From CAZWDL01 sp964632995 (GTDB taxonomy: Bacteria > Bacteroidota > Bacteroidia > Chitinophagales > Saprospiraceae): a stretch of 23,830 bases of DNA. A program made the translations under genes and the position numbers. The stretch lies in contig CAZWDL010000112.1 of the NCBI GenBank assembly GCA_964632995.1, positions 1 to 23,830 of the forward strand, written 5' to 3'. The notes under the pieces are model-generated. The model did no database searches, was not told the DNA's origin, and saw only the letters and a program-made list of their open reading frames with translations. This document shows positions 6,736 through 15,503 of the stretch, in pieces; positions within the stretch are counted from its first letter, which is position 1, and every line of letters begins with the position of its first letter.

Positions 6736-8463
6736 TCAACTCCGGATCAGGGCCTCCAGTTCTTTCTTGACAAAGGCACCCAGTTCATGGACGTACTCCC
6801 GTGAAAAGTCGAAACTAATTCCTGCGGCAGCATAAATGTCGCCGATAGGCCGGGTATAGCCGAGTTTAAGGGCTTCCTTGTAGCGCTTCACCGCCTGTTC
6901 CGGATTTTGCCGGTACTGTTTCCAGATGGCGATGGCGCCCAGCTGAGCCATTCCGTATTCGATATAGTAGAAGGGCACCTCGAAAATATGCAGCTGCTTA
7001 TGCCATAAATATTCAGAGTATTTTTCGAGGCCGCTGTGATCTACATTATCGGAGTGAAATTCGCGGTAAATTTCCACCCATTTTTGACGGCGCTCGCTCG
7101 CGCAGTGAGAAGAATGAGTATACAGCCAGTGCTGGAACTTGTCGATGGCGGCAATCCAGGGTAGTACTTTCAGCACATTTTCAAGTTGGTTGATCTTGGC
7201 ACGGCGCAACTCAGCTTCGTCTTCGAAGAAAATCGACCAGTGATCCATCGTTAGCAATTCCATGCTCATGGCCGCCAGTTCAGAGATTTCCGAAGGAAAA
7301 CGGCGATCGGAATTAAGCGGCAGGTCACGGGTGAGGAAAGAGTGAACGGCATGGCCACTTTCGTGCATGAGGGTGCGCATGTCATTGAGCGAATGGGTGG
7401 CGTTCATAAAAATAAACGGCACCCCGGTGGCATGTAAAGGCATGTTGTACCCACCCGGCCGCTTACCCCGGCGCGATTCCAGGTCAAGGTGTCCCATAGT
7501 ATGCATGATTGCGATGGCTTCCCCGAAGCGGGTATCCAGCCGGGAAAGGCAGCGGATGGCTTTTTCCACCAGCTCGTCTACCGAATGAAAAGGACGCAGG
7601 GGTTCGCGACCGCTGGTATCGACGTTGAGATCCCAGGGGCGCAATGCTTTTAGCGAAAGCGCCGACTGCCTGTACTTATTGAGCTCATCGACAAGCGGCA
7701 GTATTTCATGCAGAATGGATTCGTGGAAGTCCTCACAGTCCTCCACGGTGTAGTCGAAGCGGCCCAGTGCCTGAAATTTGTAGTCGCGGAAGTTATCGAA
7801 GCCGACATTTTGCGCAATCTGGTGACGCTTGGCAAGCAACTGCTCAAAGAGCTCCTCCAGTTGTTCGGTGTCCTGCAGAATGCGCCGGTTGATTTTGTGG
7901 TACACGGCCTCCCTTCGTTCCCGGTCGGTTTCCTCCAGAAAGGTGCCGGCTTTTTGCAGCGTCATCTGCTTACCGTCGATACCGATAGTCATTTCGGAAA
8001 AAATGCGGCCGTATTCCTTGGAACGCAGCTGCACTTCCGTGCTCAGTGGGATATTTTCTTCCCGAAAAAGGTTGACTGCATTCGTCAGCCCGCGCAGATA
8101 AATGAAGTACTTCTCCTGATCGAGCTCTTCCAGAAAGCAACTTTGGACGAGTTTCTGATTGAGAAGGTTTTCATAGGAAAAAACGCGCGGAGCGAGTTCC
8201 TGCACGGCGTAGTGGTACAGGTCGGCCGCCTTCTCATCAGCGCTATCCCGCGTGATGCGAATATAGCGCCAGGAGAACTCTTCGGTGACGATTGCCTCCA
8301 GTTCGCAGCGGTCTTTTATCCAGTCTTCCAGCGCCTCCAGGGAATCGACCGGGCGCTTAAGTAAATTGTCGTAATAGGGTTTCAGCTTGGACCATACGGT
8401 GATCCTGAAATCCTCGGGTAGAAATTCCCGTACCCTTGGCGGAGGCATGGAAACAGCGCTCAT
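6736..8463 (-). CDS. M3 family oligoendopeptidase (PepF-like)
   Basis: A cytoplasmic zinc peptidase that cleaves short peptides. It is 575 residues from ATG 8463; an in-frame upstream start at 8520 adds 19 residues of non-family sequence and is not preferred. The zinc motif HESGH (His367, Glu368, His371) is followed about 24 residues later by the third ligand in EISEL (Glu395). The GYNMPLHATGVPFIFMN strand before it and the C-terminal FYYIEYGMAQLGAIAIWKQY segment are typical of M3 oligoendopeptidase F and M3B proteins. The length matches the family (560-600). It lies 188 bp downstream of DUF5606 on the same strand. A 7-bp palindrome 32 bp before the ATG (8495-8510) may be an operator. Confidence 0.93.
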   Translation of the reverse strand: MSAVSMPPPRVREFLPEDFRITVWSKLKPYYDNLLKRPVDSLEALEDWIKDRCELEAIVTEEFSWRYIRITRDSADEKAADLYHYAVQELAPRVFSYENLLNQKLVQSCFLEELDQEKYFIYLRGLTNAVNLFREENIPLSTEVQLRSKEYGRIFSEMTIGIDGKQMTLQKAGTFLEETDRERREAVYHKINRRILQDTEQLEELFEQLLAKRHQIAQNVGFDNFRDYKFQALGRFDYTVEDCEDFHESILHEILPLVDELNKYRQSALSLKALRPWDLNVDTSGREPLRPFHSVDELVEKAIRCLSRLDTRFGEAIAIMHTMGHLDLESRRGKRPGGYNMPLHATGVPFIFMNATHSLNDMRTLMHESGHAVHSFLTRDLPLNSDRRFPSEISELAAMSMELLTMDHWSIFFEDEAELRRAKINQLENVLKVLPWIAAIDKFQHWLYTHSSHCASERRQKWVEIYREFHSDNVDHSGLEKYSEYLWHKQLHIFEVPFYYIEYGMAQLGAIAIWKQYRQNPEQAVKRYKEALKLGYTRPIGDIYAAAGISFDFSREYVHELGAFVKKELEALIRS

Positions 8464-8494
8464 AGTGTCGTCTTGTATTTTATGATTTGTCGTT

Positions 8495-8510
8495 ACACAC
8501 CAGGGTGTGT
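8495..8510. promoter_or_regulatory. Palindrome upstream of the M3 peptidase gene
   Basis: ACACACC (8495-8501) and GGTGTGT (8504-8510) are exact reverse complements around a 2-bp centre. The 16-bp dyad lies 32 bp before the ATG at 8463. The spacing and tight centre suit a dimeric DNA-binding protein better than an RNA hairpin. A second small dyad, TCCGGT/ACCGGA, lies near 8550-8570. Confidence 0.35.
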
Positions 8511-8651
8511 CGCCCAGCAATGTAGTTTAAAGTCTATTGTGTCAGTTCCGGTGTATTTTAACCGGACTGGGGGTAGCAAGAGTGGGGAGAACGGATTTGG
8601 CCGGGCTCCATTCTTCCCTCTGGACTGTTTCCATGGTCCGGAGTGGAGCGC

Positions 8652-9071
8652 CTACTCTTCCTCTGTATGATCGTCCTCGCTGTCTTCTGTCAAAATGCCG
8701 TTCTCCTGCAAGAAGGTGAACCACTTGATGATCTTTTTGATATCGCCGGTAAAGACGCGATCGCGATCGTAGTTCGGCAGCACATCGGCAAAGTAATCGT
8801 GTAATTCCTCTGCGCTGGCGCTGGGGCTTACCGGTGGGTTATCTTCCAGCTGCTGTTTCATGTTCCGAAAAACATGACGCAGTTCCGTAGATTCTCCATC
8901 GTCGGTGTAAATCGCGATAGACTCCAGCGGCGTAAACTGATGCCGGCGCGTCGATGCAAACTTTCTTTTTCCGGTACTTAAATTCTCTACAATCAATCCG
9001 TTACTGCGGTTACCGGCAATGCGAAACAAGCCCGACATGCCGCTTATCGATACTAGGTTTTCCAAATTCAT
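8652..9071 (-). CDS. DUF5606 domain protein
   Basis: A 139-residue protein with no signal peptide, so cytoplasmic. The N-terminus MNLENLVSISGMSGLFRIAGNRSNGLIVENLSTGKRKFASTRRHQFTPLESIAIYTDDGES is the DUF5606 pattern (small beta-barrel-like domain) found almost only in Bacteroidota. Residues about 90-130 (ELHDYFADVLPNYDRDRVFTGDIKKIIKWFTFLQENGILT) form the helical companion domain usually seen at the C-terminus. The tail is very acidic (EDSEDDHTEEE). The function is unknown; the conserved ISGxxGLF patch suggests ligand or partner binding, which is inference. A perfect -7 box lies 35 bp upstream. Confidence 0.88.
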   Translation of the reverse strand: MNLENLVSISGMSGLFRIAGNRSNGLIVENLSTGKRKFASTRRHQFTPLESIAIYTDDGESTELRHVFRNMKQQLEDNPPVSPSASAEELHDYFADVLPNYDRDRVFTGDIKKIIKWFTFLQENGILTEDSEDDHTEEE

Positions 9072-9105
9072 GTCTTTCCCTCTTAGTCGTTTTTAATTTA
9101 AGCGA

Positions 9106-9113
9106 CAAAGTTA
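9106..9113 (-). promoter_or_regulatory. -7 promoter box of the DUF5606 gene
   Basis: Minus-strand TAACTTTG is an exact TAnnTTTG match. The predicted start is near 9100, giving a leader of about 28 nt before the ATG at 9071. No TTG is seen at the -33 position. Confidence 0.5.
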
Positions 9114-9149
9114 ACATTTATCCGCATTCGGAATAAATGAAAACAATGT

Positions 9150-9178
9150 CTTTCCCTGTTTAACAAACAGGGGGAAAG
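9150..9178. other. Hairpin in the 9072-9454 gap
   Basis: CTTTCCCTGTTT (9150-9161) pairs with AAACAGGGGGAAAG (9165-9178): 8 bp around a 3-nt loop, then four more pairs beyond a GG bulge. It lies just upstream of the DUF5606 promoter. The rest of this 383-bp gap holds only a small GTTTTC/GAAAAC dyad near 9263-9280 and a G-rich run (about 9221-9236). I see no gene in it. Confidence 0.4.
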
Positions 9179-9454
9179 ATTTGAAAGCCCATATCTCAAT
9201 ATAACTATAGGGGATTTTTTTGGATGGGGGGAAGGGGTGCCTCTCAATATTTGCCGCTCAAAGTTTTCCCATGAGAAAACCCCATGTTCAACTTCATCAA
9301 GTATAAAGTTAGGGATATTTACTATTGGGTCAAAGTTTTTATATCACTTTCTTTTATTGATCCCTCTTTTTCGGTTAGCAGTGGTGCTTTTCGACCGATA
9401 AGCGGTAGTAGAATCTGAGGCAACGGCCAGGGCCGGCGGTTAACACCCGGCGCA

Positions 9455-11452
9455 TCAGTAATCAGCCAGCCACTTCAGCTTTTCCCGAAAGCGATTGACA
9501 GGGAGGAATTGCTTTTCCAGCGCGGAGGCGAAGGGCACCGGCGTATCGAGGCTGGCGGCTCGCAGGACGGGGCCGTCGAGGTACTGGAAGCAGTGCTCTC
9601 CGATCCAGGCGGCTATTTCGCCGGCAATACCGCCGGTTTGCGTATCCTCTTGCAGGATGATTGCCTTATTGGTTTTGCGGATACTGGCTTCGATGGCTTC
9701 GGTATCGAAGGGGAGCAGGGTGCGCAGGTCGATGATGTCGGCGGAAATGCCGAGTTCGTCTACGGCTTCCTCTGCCCAGCGAACGCCCATTCCGTAGGTA
9801 ATGATACTGACCTGCTCACCGCTGCGGGCGCGGCGCGCTTTGCCGATCTCCACGGTGTAGTACTCGTCGGGGACAGGCGCCGTGAGGCTGCGATAGAGGG
9901 CTTTGTGTTCAAAGAACAGCACGGGGTTGGGGTCTTCGAAGCTAGCCAGCAGCAGTCCTTTCGCATCGTGCGGTGTTGCGGGATAGACGATCTTAAGGCC
10001 GGGGGTTTGAAAAAACCAGGCTTCGTTACTTTGGGAGTGGAAGGGGCCGGCCCCTACGCCGGCGCCCGTCGGCATCCGGATAACCACATCCGCGTTCTGT
10101 CCCCAACGATAGTGTAATTTGGCGAGGTTGTTGACGATCTGGTTGAAGCCGCAGGCGACGAAATCGGCAAACTGCATTTCCACCATCGCCTTATACCCCT
10201 TCATACTCAGGCCCAGCCCGACACCGATGATGGCGCTTTCGCAAAGCGGGGTGTTGCGCACCCGCTCGGGGCCGAAGGTATCCAGCAGGCCTTCCGTAAT
10301 TTTAAATACACCACCGTACTCGGCGATATCCTGCCCCATGAGCACCAGTTTGGGATGGCGCTCCATGGCGCTGCGCAGGCCGCCGGAGATCGCGTCGACG
10401 AAGCGTTTCTCGGTTGTCCGCGCTTCGTCAGGAGCGACAACTTGCTGCTCGAAGGGAGCGTACACATCTTCCAACTCCGCCTCGACCGTTGACTCAACCG
10501 GCGCTTCAGCGTAGGCTTTCTCGAGCCCTTTGTCGATCTCGGTTTTTATCTTTTGCCTGATATCGGTAATCTTCTTTTCGTCGAGCAGCCCTTCCGCACG
10601 CAGGAAGCGCTCGTAATTTTCGACTGGATCGCGTTCGGCCCAGTATTCCATTAATTCCGCCGGTACGTATTTGGTGCCGCTGGCTTCCTCGTGACCGCGC
10701 ATGCGGAAGGTACGGCACTCGATGAGTACGGGCTCCGGTTTTTCCCGTAATTCAGCAGCCAACTTAGAGATGGTATTATAAACTTCAAGGATATTATTAC
10801 CGTCGATCACCAGGGACCGCATGCCGTAGCCCGCGCCGCGATCAGCCAGGTTTTCACAACAATATTGTTCATTGACCGGGGTGGATAAGCCATAGCCGTT
10901 ATTTTCGATTATAAACAGGACGGGAAGTTTCCACACGGCTGCTACATTTAGCGCTTCGTGGAATTCGCCTTCGCTCGTTCCCCCCTCTCCGGTGAAAGCC
11001 AGGGCTACTTTGCCCTCTCCGGCGATGCGATGCGCAAGGCCGGCCCCCGCCGCCAGTGATAACTGCGGCCCCAGGTGGCTGATCATCCCCACGATGCCGT
11101 ATTCCGGCGCTCCGAAGTGAAAGGAGCGATCGCGCCCTTTCGTAAATCCACTCGCCTTGCCCTGCCACTGGCTGAATAAGCGATGCAGGGGAACCCCACG
11201 CGTGGTGAACACCCCCAGGTTTCGGTGCATGGTAAACAGCAGCTCGTCGGCATCCAGGGCGCCGGCGGCACCCACCGAGATGGCTTCCTGACCAATGCCC
11301 GAAAACCACTTGCTGATGCGGCCCTGACGGAGCAGCAGCAGCATCTTTTCCTCAATCATGCGGGGGCGCAGCAGATGCTCGTACAGGCGCAGCAGCGTTT
11401 GCTCCGGCAATTGTCCACGCTCGAAAGTTATCTTCTGATCTGCAGTTTGCAT
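9455..11452 (-). CDS. 2-oxoacid dehydrogenase E1, fused alpha and beta subunits (branched-chain type)
   Basis: A thiamine-diphosphate enzyme of 665 residues that decarboxylates branched-chain 2-oxoacids and passes the acyl group to the lipoyl E2 subunit. Residues about 1-325 are the alpha half: LRPRMIEEKMLLLLRQG, GQEAISVGAAGAL, then the TDP motif GEG (155-157) to NN (184-185). Residues about 346-665 are the beta half, with LMGQDIAEYGGVFKITEGL, RVRNTPLCESAIIGVGLGLSM, MPTGAGVGAGPFHSQSNEAWF and HKALYRS. Such fusions are common in Bacteroidota. The normal GDG of the TDP motif is GEG here. The substrate (branched-chain rather than pyruvate) is inferred from the fusion type. No E2 or E3 gene is nearby. 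No good promoter box is seen upstream. Confidence 0.92.
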   Translation of the reverse strand: MQTADQKITFERGQLPEQTLLRLYEHLLRPRMIEEKMLLLLRQGRISKWFSGIGQEAISVGAAGALDADELLFTMHRNLGVFTTRGVPLHRLFSQWQGKASGFTKGRDRSFHFGAPEYGIVGMISHLGPQLSLAAGAGLAHRIAGEGKVALAFTGEGGTSEGEFHEALNVAAVWKLPVLFIIENNGYGLSTPVNEQYCCENLADRGAGYGMRSLVIDGNNILEVYNTISKLAAELREKPEPVLIECRTFRMRGHEEASGTKYVPAELMEYWAERDPVENYERFLRAEGLLDEKKITDIRQKIKTEIDKGLEKAYAEAPVESTVEAELEDVYAPFEQQVVAPDEARTTEKRFVDAISGGLRSAMERHPKLVLMGQDIAEYGGVFKITEGLLDTFGPERVRNTPLCESAIIGVGLGLSMKGYKAMVEMQFADFVACGFNQIVNNLAKLHYRWGQNADVVIRMPTGAGVGAGPFHSQSNEAWFFQTPGLKIVYPATPHDAKGLLLASFEDPNPVLFFEHKALYRSLTAPVPDEYYTVEIGKARRARSGEQVSIITYGMGVRWAEEAVDELGISADIIDLRTLLPFDTEAIEASIRKTNKAIILQEDTQTGGIAGEIAAWIGEHCFQYLDGPVLRAASLDTPVPFASALEKQFLPVNRFREKLKWLADY

Positions 11453-11635
11453 AGGTAAATACTATTTTTCACTTCTGAACAGCCCGTAAATTACAAGGTT
11501 TTCCCTGCTCCGGAAAAGGGCATTCCGCAAACAGACTGCGGGGTTTACTTTTATACCGCTCCGGAAAAAGAACCTTGATTTTAAGGGAGCCGCTCAGAGG
11601 CTGTTTCATTTAAGTGTTCAGAATTTATTATAGGC

Positions 11636-11697
11636 TATTTTTTTGTCAGGCGAAGCTCCCCGACCCTTTGGGTACGGGGCAGTTTTTTTTGAGCTTC
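11636..11697 (+). terminator. Strong plus-strand terminator or attenuator upstream of the DLH gene
   Basis: CCCCG (11658-11662) with CGGGG (11675-11679) and CCC (64-66) with GGG (70-72) form a stem followed by eight Ts (11683-11690). An outer pair of 7-mers, GAAGCTC (11652-11658) and GAGCTTC (11691-11697), is also exactly complementary. The outer stem would use the first C of the terminator stem, so the two structures partly compete. A TATTTTTTTG run (11636-11645) resembles a stretched -7 box. No plus-strand gene lies upstream, so the site is either the end of an unrecognised RNA or an attenuator for the gene at 11808. Confidence 0.5.
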
Positions 11698-11705
11698 ATA
11701 GCCAC

Positions 11706-11739
11706 GAATAGTCCCGGCCAAGATACGGGCATTCTGACT
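11706..11739 (+). other. Second hairpin before the DLH gene
   Basis: GAAT (11706-11709) with ATTC (11731-11734) and CCCG (11713-11716) with CGGG (11726-11729) can pair; a T5 tract follows near 11738-11742. It is weaker than the hairpin at 11658-11690. Apart from these two hairpins the 355-bp gap 11453-11807 shows no gene. Confidence 0.25.
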
Positions 11740-11807
11740 TTTTAAACAAACCGCGGAGCTTTTCTATTAATGAAAACGCATACATACCATCCAAAACTCA
11801 ATTGATT

Positions 11808-12665
11808 ATGTCTGGAAAAATCACAATTGCAACGATAAGCCTCCTCCTCTTTCTGCTGTCATCCTGCGGTGGCGGCCAACAGCAGGAAGCGGCGGATACC
11901 GGCGCCGAATCTGACACCACGGGTATGGCTCAGTTTGCCGATGATGAAAAATTCAAAGCCGCTCACGGCGAACCCACCGAGCTCAACTTCGAGGGCCGGG
12001 GAGAAATGATGGAGTTCGACACGCCCGACGGCCAGACGGGCAGCGCCTACACTTTGGAGGCCGCTACGGAAAGTAACAAGTACCTCTTCGTCATTCACGA
12101 ATGGTGGGGCCTCAATGATCATATCAAGGCCGAAGCCGAGCGTCTGTACGATATTCTCGACAGCACCGTCACCGTCATGGCCCCGGACATGTACGACGGA
12201 AAGGTAGCTACCAGCCAGGACAGCGCCCAGCAATACATGCAATCACTTAACCAGGATCGCGGCTACGCCATCATCAACGGAGCGATCAATCAGACCGGGG
12301 CGGAAGCCCGCATCGGCACCATCGGCTGGTGTTTCGGCGGCGGCTGGTCGCTGAGAACGGCCATCGAAGCCGGTGACAAAGGCGCCGGCTGTGTCATGTA
12401 CTACGGCATGCCGGTTGATGATGCCGAAGCGCTCGAACCAACCACCTGCGACATACTCGGCATCTTCGCCCGCCAGGATGAGTGGATCAATGAAAAAGTG
12501 GTCAATGGCTTTAAGGAAATTGCTCAGGAAGCGGGGGCGGATCTGGAAGTGCACTGGTTTGACGCCGCCCACGCCTTTGCAAATCCTTCGAATCCGGAAT
12601 ACGATGCCGAAGCGGCGAAAGAGGCCAATAACCTGGCCTGGGGCTTTCTGGAAGAACGCCTGTAG
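11808..12665 (+). CDS. Dienelactone hydrolase family lipoprotein
   Basis: A 285-residue alpha/beta hydrolase. The start is ATG 11808; a TTG two codons earlier is possible but less likely. Residues 1-20 are a lipoprotein signal (LLLFLLSSC, lipidated Cys20) followed by a Gly/Gln/Glu-rich linker, so the protein is probably anchored to a membrane on the periplasmic side. The dienelactone-hydrolase core shows VIHEWWGLNDHIKAEAERL (Glu98), the nucleophile elbow IGWCFGGGWS (Cys175), ARQDEW (Asp224) and DAAHAFANP (His255), the complete Cys-Asp-His triad plus Glu of the family. The true substrate is unknown; a dienelactone is not implied. The stop is followed at once by a repeat element that fills the gap to the convergent PBP gene. 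Confidence 0.92.
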   Translation: MSGKITIATISLLLFLLSSCGGGQQQEAADTGAESDTTGMAQFADDEKFKAAHGEPTELNFEGRGEMMEFDTPDGQTGSAYTLEAATESNKYLFVIHEWWGLNDHIKAEAERLYDILDSTVTVMAPDMYDGKVATSQDSAQQYMQSLNQDRGYAIINGAINQTGAEARIGTIGWCFGGGWSLRTAIEAGDKGAGCVMYYGMPVDDAEALEPTTCDILGIFARQDEWINEKVVNGFKEIAQEAGADLEVHWFDAAHAFANPSNPEYDAEAAKEANNLAWGFLEERL

Positions 12666-12828
12666 TTCAGTTTAGAAGTTTAGCCGCCGGCTCCTTCGGA
12701 GCGCCTGGTTTAGAAGTTTAGCAGTTTAGAAGTGAAACCGGACGCCTCGATTTCAGACCCTCTAAACAGCGAGCCCAGCCTGCCCCGTAGATATAGTGCC
12801 GGCGAAGCGCTAAGCTCCTAAACTTCAA
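12666..12828. repeat. Period-8 word element with hairpins (element i)
   Basis: The element fills the whole gap between the convergent stops at 12665 and 12829. The left side carries TTTAG words spaced 8 bp (near 12670-12683), a hairpin GCTCC-TTC-GGAGC (12690-12702), then TTTAG words again (12710-12732). The right side (12801-12828) carries the opposite-strand words CTAAGCTC and CTAAACTT beside a CGAAGCGC segment. The left and right ends are therefore an imperfect inverted repeat. The left end closely resembles the left end of the element at 22275-22474 (GTTTAGAAGTTTAG, then CGCCGGC, CTTCG, TGGTTTAG). Confidence 0.65.
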
Positions 12829-15372
12829 CTACTGTCGTCGTTCCTCTTCTTTTTTCTGCTTCCCGCCGAACAGCACATCGCTCCAGAACTCTTTTAGTTT
12901 TTCGCGTCTTTGTTCGCGGCGCATGAGTCGTTCGTTGTAGCGGCGCATGCGTTCGTAATATTCGGCCTCCGTTTCAGTGGATCGTCGCTCTTTGATTTGC
13001 ACGTTGACCTCCTGGTCGCGGTAATCGGCCAGGTCACTGTAGAGGCGGTTGAAGAAGCCGGGGTTCTCCTGGTAGTCTTCTTCCAGGTCGGCCATGATAG
13101 GCATTTCTTCCAGAAAGGGCGGGCATTGCATGAGGGCCTTGATAGTATCGTTGGGCTCTTTGAATTTGGCGTAATACCATTGCTTGAAGGTGGGGTCGTC
13201 GTAGACTTTACGCATGAAGCTGCCCCAGATGGGCAGCGCAGTGCTGGAGCCCTGTCCCAGGCGCAGCGAACGGAAGCGCACCCGCGGGTTATCGGCGCCG
13301 ACCCAGGCCCCGGCTACCAGCTTGGGCGTAAAGCCCAAAAACCAACCGTCGGTTTGGTTTTGCGTAGTACCGGTCTTTCCTGCGATATCGTTGTAGAGGC
13401 GGAATCTGTATTTCAGTCGCCGGGCGGTGCCGCTGTCGACCACGCTTTCCAGCATTTTAATCATCATATCGGCTTCGTTCTCGCCCAGCACGCGGTCGAA
13501 GCTCCGGGGGTTTGGGCGGTTGAACTCGACAATCACCTCACCCTCACTGCTTTCGATGCGATCGAGATAGTGCATTTCGGGGCGGCGGCCCCGGTTGGCA
13601 AAGGTGCCGTACACCTGCACCATGTCCCAGAGGGAGGCCTCCACCGTACCGAGGGCAATAGAAGGTACCGAGGGGATATGGCTGCCGATGCCCATTTGCC
13701 GGGCCATCAGCTGCACCGAATCGACTCCGGTACGCATCATGATGCCTACCGTCACCGCGTTGATGGAGTGACTCAGTGCGCCTTCCATAGAATAAACGCC
13801 GCCGTATTCTCCGTCGGCGTTCTGCGGCGTCCAGTCTTCGTATTCAGTATAGGTGATAAGATCGTTGTAGGTGTATTCACAGGGATACATGCCGCTCTGC
13901 AAAGCCGTTGCGAATACGATGGGTTTGAAGGTAGAACCTACCTGTCGCTGCGACTTGATATGGTCGTACTGGAAATATTGATGATCGATGCCGCCTACCC
14001 AGGCGCGGATCAGCCCCGTGGCGGGCTCCATAGCCAGGAATCCGGTATTGAGCATGGCCAGGTAATACTTGACCGAATCCAGCGGGCTCATCTCCAGGTC
14101 CACATCGCCTTCTTTCCAGTCGAAGACCGTCATCTGCACCGGCCTGTTGAAAATGACTTCGATCTCCTCGCTGCTGTGTCCGCCTTTGACGAGCTGCTTA
14201 TACCGCTCCGACTGTTCGACGGCGCGCTGCAGTACGCTTTCGCTGCCCCAGGGCGTTCCCTTTTTCCAGTGTTTGTCGAAAGTGTCCTGTAGTTTGGCCA
14301 TTTGCTCCTGCACAGCTTCCTCGGCGTAGCGCTGCATGCGAGCGTTGATCGTGGTGTAAATTTTCAGCCCGTCGGTGTAAAGATTATAAGGAGTGCCGTC
14401 CGGTTTTTCATACTCCTCCAGCACTTCCTCGATCTCTTGGCGCAGGTGTTCGCGGAAGTAAGTAGCCAGGCCGCGGTTATTGCCGTCGCGCCGGTAATCC
14501 AATTCAATAGGCAACTGGCGTAGTGAATCCATGAGCGGCTCCTCCAGATAATCGTATTTGACCATTTGTCCGAGAACCGTGTTGCGCCTGCTCTGCGCCA
14601 GTTCAGGGTTACGGACGGGGTTGTACAGCGTATTGGCCTTGAGCATGCCGACCAGCAAGGCGGCTTCCTCGGTGCGTAAATCTTTGGGCGCTTTATTGAA
14701 AAAACGGCGGGACGCTACTTTTATACCATAGACGTTTTCGCCGAAAGGCACCGTATTGAGATAAAGATTGAGCAGCTCCTGCTTGGTATATATTCGCTCC
14801 AGCCGGCGGGCCACAAACATCTCCTTCAGTTTGGCGACGGGAATGGTCAGCATGCCCAGGTCCTGGCGGGGATATAGGTTCTTGGCCAGCTGCTGGCTGA
14901 TGGTGCTTCCCCCACCCGAGGAATCATCAAACAAGAGGATCGACTTTACAAGAACACGTAAGGTAGCCCGTAGGTCCACGCCCCGGTGCTGAAAAAAGCG
15001 GGCGTCTTCGGTAGCGACCAGTGCGGCGATCAAGTCGGGAGAAATTTCTTCAAAGTCGGCGTTGATACGGTTTTCTATGTAATACTTACCCAGCAATATC
15101 TCATCTTCTGTGTAGACTTCCGAGGCCGTATGGTTTTGAATTTCGCTGAGTTCTCCGTAGGTGGGAACCGGACCAAAGAACCCCTGATAAACAGAAAGGC
15201 TGAAGACAAAGGCCAGAAAAAGAGCTATCCCGGCCAAAACCAAGGTGTACCGGAACCATTGTTTCCAGGTAGGCCGGTTTTCCCAGCGTTGCTTCGCCCA
15301 CTCCTTGGTACGGGCTAGCAGAACCTTGGCCTTGATCATCATCTCCTCTTTTAACTGGTGGAAATCCGCCAT
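12829..15372 (-). CDS. mrcA: Class A penicillin-binding protein (PBP1A-like)
   Basis: A bifunctional peptidoglycan synthase of 847 residues, anchored in the inner membrane with its enzymatic part in the periplasm. A basic cytoplasmic N-terminus is followed by one membrane helix (about 42-62). The glycosyltransferase domain (GT51, about 85-260) has ATEDARFFQHRGVD with catalytic Glu122, then GGGSTISQQLAKNLY. The transpeptidase domain has STFK (Ser480, Lys483), SIN (Ser536-Asn538) and KTGT (666-669). All catalytic residues are intact. The C-terminal tail (about 790-847) is charged and coiled-coil-like (Arg/Glu-rich). It is monocistronic, with a -7 box at 15504-15511 and a ~125-nt leader. The symbol is by analogy. 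Confidence 0.95.
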   Translation of the reverse strand: MADFHQLKEEMMIKAKVLLARTKEWAKQRWENRPTWKQWFRYTLVLAGIALFLAFVFSLSVYQGFFGPVPTYGELSEIQNHTASEVYTEDEILLGKYYIENRINADFEEISPDLIAALVATEDARFFQHRGVDLRATLRVLVKSILLFDDSSGGGSTISQQLAKNLYPRQDLGMLTIPVAKLKEMFVARRLERIYTKQELLNLYLNTVPFGENVYGIKVASRRFFNKAPKDLRTEEAALLVGMLKANTLYNPVRNPELAQSRRNTVLGQMVKYDYLEEPLMDSLRQLPIELDYRRDGNNRGLATYFREHLRQEIEEVLEEYEKPDGTPYNLYTDGLKIYTTINARMQRYAEEAVQEQMAKLQDTFDKHWKKGTPWGSESVLQRAVEQSERYKQLVKGGHSSEEIEVIFNRPVQMTVFDWKEGDVDLEMSPLDSVKYYLAMLNTGFLAMEPATGLIRAWVGGIDHQYFQYDHIKSQRQVGSTFKPIVFATALQSGMYPCEYTYNDLITYTEYEDWTPQNADGEYGGVYSMEGALSHSINAVTVGIMMRTGVDSVQLMARQMGIGSHIPSVPSIALGTVEASLWDMVQVYGTFANRGRRPEMHYLDRIESSEGEVIVEFNRPNPRSFDRVLGENEADMMIKMLESVVDSGTARRLKYRFRLYNDIAGKTGTTQNQTDGWFLGFTPKLVAGAWVGADNPRVRFRSLRLGQGSSTALPIWGSFMRKVYDDPTFKQWYYAKFKEPNDTIKALMQCPPFLEEMPIMADLEEDYQENPGFFNRLYSDLADYRDQEVNVQIKERRSTETEAEYYERMRRYNERLMRREQRREKLKEFWSDVLFGGKQKKEEERRQ

Positions 15373-15503
15373 TTTGCTTTGCTGTTAAGAAACGTGCTGC
15401 ATTCTGCCCTCTTGCATGTCTTCCGGATTTTGGGGACAGGATGATCTGTTCAATCAAATAGATATAACGAAAAACTACAACCGATATTTCGGATTCAATC
15501 TTG

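Noticed and set aside
3928..9454. Biosynthetic or defence gene cluster
   Set aside because: The neighbouring genes (DUF2400, GT2, M3 peptidase, DUF5606) alternate in strand, have wide gaps and belong to unrelated housekeeping families.
9421..9455. Terminator after the E1 gene (GCCGG/CCGGC dyad)
   Set aside because: The stem is short, and no T-tract follows on the minus strand.
12910..14292. 460-residue plus-strand frame opposite the PBP gene
   Set aside because: Long antisense frames are expected in GC-rich coding DNA; the product is His/Val/Phe-rich with no domain, while the opposite strand is a complete PBP1A.
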